From positions 1,426,001 to 1,490,000 of the forward strand of contig NZ_AP025184.1 in NCBI RefSeq assembly GCF_020886055.1: 64,000 nt of DNA, given 5' to 3'. The DNA comes from Flavobacterium ammoniigenes. Its GTDB lineage: Bacteria > Bacteroidota > Bacteroidia > Flavobacteriales > Flavobacteriaceae. The notes beneath the pieces were generated by a model, which did not search any database, was not told the DNA's origin, and saw only the letters and a list, made by a program, of their open reading frames with translations. A program made the translations under genes and the position numbers. Of this stretch, positions 60,341 to 64,000 are shown one piece after another (positions within the stretch are counted from its first letter, which is position 1; each line of letters starts with the position of its first letter).

Positions 60341-62227
60341 ATGGGTAAAATCATCGGAATTGATTTAGGTACAACCAACTCTTGTGTTTCTGTAATGGAA
60401 GGTAACGAGGCAGTGGTAATCCCTAATGCGGAAGGAAAAAGAACAACTCCTTCTATTATCGCTTTTGTTGAAGGCGGAGAAATTAAAGTAGGAGATCCTG
60501 CAAAAAGACAAGCGGTAACAAATCCTACCAAAACTATTGCTTCTATCAAACGTTTTATGGGACAATCTTTTTCTGAAACTACTTCAGAAGCAAAAAGAGT
60601 TCCGTATTCAATTGTAAAAGGAGACAACAACACACCACGTGTGGATATTGACGGTCGTTTATACACTGCTCAAGAATTGTCAGCAATGACACTTCAAAAA
60701 ATGAAGAAAACAGCTGAAGACTATTTAGGTCAAACAGTTACTGAAGCAGTTATCACTGTTCCAGCTTACTTTAATGATGCACAACGTCAAGCTACAAAAG
60801 AAGCAGGTGAAATTGCTGGTTTGAAAGTTATGCGTATTATCAACGAACCAACTGCTGCAGCTTTAGCTTACGGTTTGGATAAAAAAGGACAAGATCAAAA
60901 AATTGCAGTATACGATTTAGGTGGAGGTACTTTTGACATTTCTATCTTGGAATTAGGAGACGGTGTTTTTGAAGTATTGTCTACTAATGGAGATACTCAC
61001 TTAGGTGGAGATGACTTTGACCAAACAATCATTGACTGGTTGGCAGATGAATTCAAAGCAGAAGAAGGTATTGACTTGCGTTTAGACCCAATGTCATTAC
61101 AACGTATCAAAGAAGCAGCAGAGAAAGCTAAAATTGAGTTGTCATCTTCAGCTGAAACTGAAATCAACTTACCATACGTTACAGCTACAGCTTCAGGACC
61201 AAAACACTTAGTTAAAAAATTAACTAGAGCTCAATTCGAAAAATTATCTGATACTTTGGTAAAACGTTCTATGGAGCCAGTTGCTAAAGCATTAAAAGAT
61301 GCAGGTTTATCTACTTCTGATATTGACGAAGTAATCTTAGTAGGAGGTTCTACTCGTATGCCAAGAATTGCTGACGAAGTAGAAAAATTCTTCGGTAAAA
61401 AAGCGTCTAAAGGGGTAAACCCAGATGAGGTAGTTGCTATTGGAGCTGCTATTCAAGGTGGAGTTTTATCTGGAGATGTAAAAGATGTATTGTTACTTGA
61501 CGTAACACCTCTTTCTTTAGGTATCGAAACTATGGGTGGTGTAATGACTACATTAATTGAGTCAAACACAACGATTCCAACTAAAAAATCACAAGTATTC
61601 TCTACTGCTGCTGATTCTCAACCATCGGTTGAAATCCATGTATTGCAAGGAGCTAGAGCTATGGCTGCTGATAATAAAACTATTGGTCGTTTCCATTTAG
61701 ATGGAATTCCACCAGCACCAAGAGGCGTTCCTCAAATTGAAGTAACTTTTGATATTGATGCTAATGGTATCATCAAAGTATCAGCTACTGACAAAGGAAC
61801 TGGAAAATCTCATGATATTCGTATCGAAGCTTCTTCTGGATTAACAGCTGAAGAAATCGAAAAAATGAAAAAAGATGCTGAAGCAAATGCTGAATCTGAT
61901 AAAGCAGCAAGAGAAAAAGCAGAAAAATTGAACGAAGCAGACGGAATGATCTTCCAAACTGAAAGTCAATTGAAAGAATTAGGTGATAAATTATCTGATG
62001 ACAACAAAGTGGCCATCGAGTATGCTTTAACTGAATTGAGAATGGCACATCAATCTCAAGACATTCCAGCTATTCAAACAGCTTTGGACAACATCAATGC
62101 AGCTTGGAAAAAAGCTACTGAAGCGATGTATGCTCAAGGAGAACAAGGTCAAGCAGAGGCACAACCTCAAGGGGATGCGCAATCAGGTGACAATGTTGAA
62201 GACGTTGACTTCGAAGAAGTGAAATAA
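60341..62227 (+). CDS. dnaK: Molecular chaperone DnaK (Hsp70)
   Basis: 628 residues. Hsp70 binds and releases unfolded chains with ATP, in concert with DnaJ and GrpE. The nucleotide domain starts [20 protein letters not shown] and has [19 protein letters not shown] near 190 and [12 protein letters not shown] near 330. The linker [14 protein letters not shown] precedes the substrate domain at about 385; the C-terminus ends [10 protein letters not shown]. Neither dnaJ nor grpE is adjacent. The control region upstream is unusual. Confidence 0.98.
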   Translation: MGKIIGIDLGTTNSCVSVMEGNEAVVIPNAEGKRTTPSIIAFVEGGEIKVGDPAKRQAVTNPTKTIASIKRFMGQSFSETTSEAKRVPYSIVKGDNNTPRVDIDGRLYTAQELSAMTLQKMKKTAEDYLGQTVTEAVITVPAYFNDAQRQATKEAGEIAGLKVMRIINEPTAAALAYGLDKKGQDQKIAVYDLGGGTFDISILELGDGVFEVLSTNGDTHLGGDDFDQTIIDWLADEFKAEEGIDLRLDPMSLQRIKEAAEKAKIELSSSAETEINLPYVTATASGPKHLVKKLTRAQFEKLSDTLVKRSMEPVAKALKDAGLSTSDIDEVILVGGSTRMPRIADEVEKFFGKKASKGVNPDEVVAIGAAIQGGVLSGDVKDVLLLDVTPLSLGIETMGGVMTTLIESNTTIPTKKSQVFSTAADSQPSVEIHVLQGARAMAADNKTIGRFHLDGIPPAPRGVPQIEVTFDIDANGIIKVSATDKGTGKSHDIRIEASSGLTAEEIEKMKKDAEANAESDKAAREKAEKLNEADGMIFQTESQLKELGDKLSDDNKVAIEYALTELRMAHQSQDIPAIQTALDNINAAWKKATEAMYAQGEQGQAEAQPQGDAQSGDNVEDVDFEEVK

Positions 62228-62250
62228 TTTTTATTTCATTTATATAAACA

Positions 62251-62280
62251 AAAAACCGAGCTAGAAATAGCTCGGTTTTT
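62251..62280. terminator. First terminator after dnaK
   Basis: AAAAACCGAGCTA (62251-62263), loop GAAA, TAGCTCGGTTTTT (62268-62280), a perfect 13-bp stem, usable on both strands. Confidence 0.88.
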
Positions 62281-62292
62281 TTATGGAATAGG

Positions 62293-62320
62293 ATCCGACT
62301 TTTGCAAGCCGGATTTTTTT
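62293..62320 (+). terminator. Second terminator after dnaK
   Basis: ATCCGACTT and AAGCCGGAT form a 9-bp stem with one mismatch, loop TTGC, followed by seven T. It runs into the stop codon of the convergent metalloprotease gene. A tandem pair suits a highly expressed gene. Confidence 0.6.
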
Positions 62321-64000
62321 ATTTCGGATCTAAAGCTTTGTCAATACGTGCTACTAAATCCAATAAATGTAGTTTACTTAATCGGTCAGTTGCACGGGCG
62401 GCAGCCGCTTTTACATTAGATTTTAAACTTACTAATTGACCTCTAGCGATAGATGGTAAATCAGTTTGGTTTAAGTTAACTGTTCTCGTGTTAAAACCAT
62501 AAGTTACACCAACTGGAACTGATCGAACGGTCGCATTTCCAGGGTTTAATAATCCAGTTACTTTATCCACAAATACTTTTTGAAGATTTCTTCTGTAAAT
62601 ATCGATTGGTTTATTCGTTTTTAATTCAGCAAAAATTCCGTTACGTACATCAGTCATTAATTCATCTACAGTATAGTTGTTTTTGTTGATAGATGAACCT
62701 TCAAACAAACGTACCATTCGGTCACCAGCTAATAAATTACTTAATGTTGATTCTTGCATCGCTTTAATCGCTTCCACACCGTTGTCTGGGTTGATTTTTG
62801 CTAACACATTTTGATCCATTAACCATTTAGGCGTAGCAAACAATTGTGTGTTTAAGAAGCTAACAGCTTCCTTTTGAATACTTCTTGGCACCACTTCAAA
62901 TTGGTTACCACCCATATCGTAAGTTTTTGGAGTATCATAAATACCACCAACATTTTTCGTTACATGACCTAAATAACGTCTGAATTGACCTGTAAGTGCA
63001 GAGTATAATTCATCTAACTCAGCATAACTTTCTCCTTTTTCAGCACTCCATTTTAATAAATTAGGTAGAATGCGTTTCAGGTTTTTGATTCCGTAAGCTG
63101 AGGCTTTCATAGCATTGTCACCAATATCTTCTGTTTGATATCTTGGGTCATATGGACTAGATTCAGTACCAAACCAAAGGCGACGATTTTTGTAAGCTTC
63201 TTTAGTCATTTCATTCAAGATAGCTTTCTCTTCTTTATCAGTTTTGGCATCTTCAAAATAAGAGTACCCCCATTTAATAGCCCATTTGTCATAATCTCCA
63301 ATTTTTGGGAACAAATGTTTTACTCCATCTTCTGGTTGAGCAACATAATTGAAACGTGCATAATCCATGATCGAGGAAGTGTGCCCATTTTTCTCTTGGA
63401 AGGCAGCATCTCTTAATTTTTCTACAGGAGTAGCAGAACTTGCTCCCATATTATGACGCAATCCTAAAGTATGTCCTACTTCGTGAGAGGATACAAAACG
63501 AATTAATTCGCCCATTAAATTATCATCAAATTGTTTTTTTCTAGCTTCTGGATCAACCGCTGCAGTTTGAATTAAATACCAGTTGCGCAACAAACTCATG
63601 ATGTTGTGGTACCAACCAATATGACTTTCTAAGATTTCTCCAGTTCTAGGATCGTGAACATTAGGTCCGTAAGCATTTTGAATTTCAGCAGCAAAATAAC
63701 GCAATACAGAAAAACGAGCATCTTCCAAACTCATTGTTGGGTCGTTTTCTGGCCAATATTCGCCACGAATAGCATTTTTCCAACCGGCATTTTCAAAGGC
63801 TACTTGCCAATCGTCAATACCTTGTTTGATGTATTTTTTCCATTTATCTGGCGTAGCAGGGTCAATATAATATACAATCGGTTTTGCTGGTTCAATCAAT
63901 TCACCTCTTTTTTGTTTAGCCGCATCTTCTTTTGATTTTGGTTCCAAACGCCATCTTACCGCAAAAACTTCGGTATCCGATTTGTGTGATTCTTCTTCGA
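62319..64000 (-). CDS. Zinc-dependent metalloprotease, N-terminal part beyond the right edge
   Basis: The frame is open from the stop at 62319 to the window end, about 560 residues; the in-frame TTG at 63947 is not the start, since conserved-looking sequence (VRWRLEPKS) continues across it. The zinc site is SSHEVGHTLGLRHNMGAS, an extended HExxHxxGxxH metzincin motif, near the first third of the visible part. PIVYYIDPATPDKWKKYI precedes it, as in the DUF5117/DUF4953 exported proteases of Bacteroidota. The signal peptide and start lie outside the window. Confidence 0.9.
   Translation of the reverse strand, partial: EEESHKSDTEVFAVRWRLEPKSKEDAAKQKRGELIEPAKPIVYYIDPATPDKWKKYIKQGIDDWQVAFENAGWKNAIRGEYWPENDPTMSLEDARFSVLRYFAAEIQNAYGPNVHDPRTGEILESHIGWYHNIMSLLRNWYLIQTAAVDPEARKKQFDDNLMGELIRFVSSHEVGHTLGLRHNMGASSATPVEKLRDAAFQEKNGHTSSIMDYARFNYVAQPEDGVKHLFPKIGDYDKWAIKWGYSYFEDAKTDKEEKAILNEMTKEAYKNRRLWFGTESSPYDPRYQTEDIGDNAMKASAYGIKNLKRILPNLLKWSAEKGESYAELDELYSALTGQFRRYLGHVTKNVGGIYDTPKTYDMGGNQFEVVPRSIQKEAVSFLNTQLFATPKWLMDQNVLAKINPDNGVEAIKAMQESTLSNLLAGDRMVRLFEGSSINKNNYTVDELMTDVRNGIFAELKTNKPIDIYRRNLQKVFVDKVTGLLNPGNATVRSVPVGVTYGFNTRTVNLNQTDLPSIARGQLVSLKSNVKAAAARATDRLSKLHLLDLVARIDKALDPK

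Overview
The window is about 64 kb of low-GC chromosomal DNA from a member of the Bacteroidota, most probably the Flavobacteriaceae and Flavobacterium-like. Several features support this. Promoters follow the Bacteroidota pattern TTG-N19-23-TAnnTTTG. Gene families typical of the group are present: an OstA-like protein, a LETM1-related protein, the bacillithiol deacetylase BshB1, and the fused 3-hydroxyacyl-CoA dehydrogenase/enoyl-CoA hydratase. Menaquinone genes are also present. I see no transposase, integrase, phage gene, CRISPR array or rRNA, so this is ordinary chromosome with a few unusual gene groups.

Layout. 1-3.3 kb: left-edge TPR protein, class III aminotransferase and OstA-like protein. 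3.4-5.3 kb: a solitary secreted alpha-amylase. 5.3-10.9 kb: a minus-strand run of rsfS, ftsH, a LUD protein, cdsA, psd, an acyl-CoA-binding protein and a lipoprotein Fe/Mn superoxide dismutase. 11-18 kb: birA, an SRPBCC protein, pyrE, a NUDIX hydrolase, an RNA methyltransferase, the Kup potassium transporter and a BNR-repeat lipoprotein. 18-19.6 kb: an ECF sigma factor with a probable anti-sigma factor and a small exported protein. 19.6-24.8 kb: a GyrI-like/SRPBCC protein, a MazG-like pyrophosphohydrolase, ilvE, mnmD and oxyR.

24.9-30.6 kb is the most interesting part. It is a compact six-gene minus-strand operon: two small unknown proteins, a DUF6671 zinc-ribbon protein, a Sua5-type threonylcarbamoyl-AMP synthase, a dihydroorotase and an SbtA bicarbonate transporter. 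A CbbR/CmpR-like LysR regulator is divergent to it, and the 76-bp gap between them holds two T-N11-A dyads. Bicarbonate is the common thread: SbtA imports it, Sua5 consumes it, and dihydroorotase lies downstream of carbamoyl phosphate, which is made from it. I infer a bicarbonate-limitation operon in a heterotroph.

30.6-46.1 kb: LETM1-related protein, Cu/Zn superoxide dismutase, a fatty-acid beta-oxidation operon under a MarR regulator (marR, fadB-like, fadA, acyl-CoA dehydrogenase), an acyl-CoA ligase, an LtaS-like membrane sulfatase and purL. 46.2-51.1 kb: beta-helix lipoprotein, menI-menF-bshB1, tRNA-His and a sulfurtransferase. 51.2-58.1 kb: M28 peptidase, dienelactone hydrolase, penicillin-acylase-like enzyme, exported cyanophycinase and an Lrp regulator, all facing ornithine aminotransferase rocD. 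This looks like peptide and arginine nitrogen catabolism. 58.2-64 kb: membrane protein of unknown function, NIPSNAP protein, dnaK with a sigma-54-like promoter and an array of TGTCA elements, and a zinc metalloprotease cut by the right edge.
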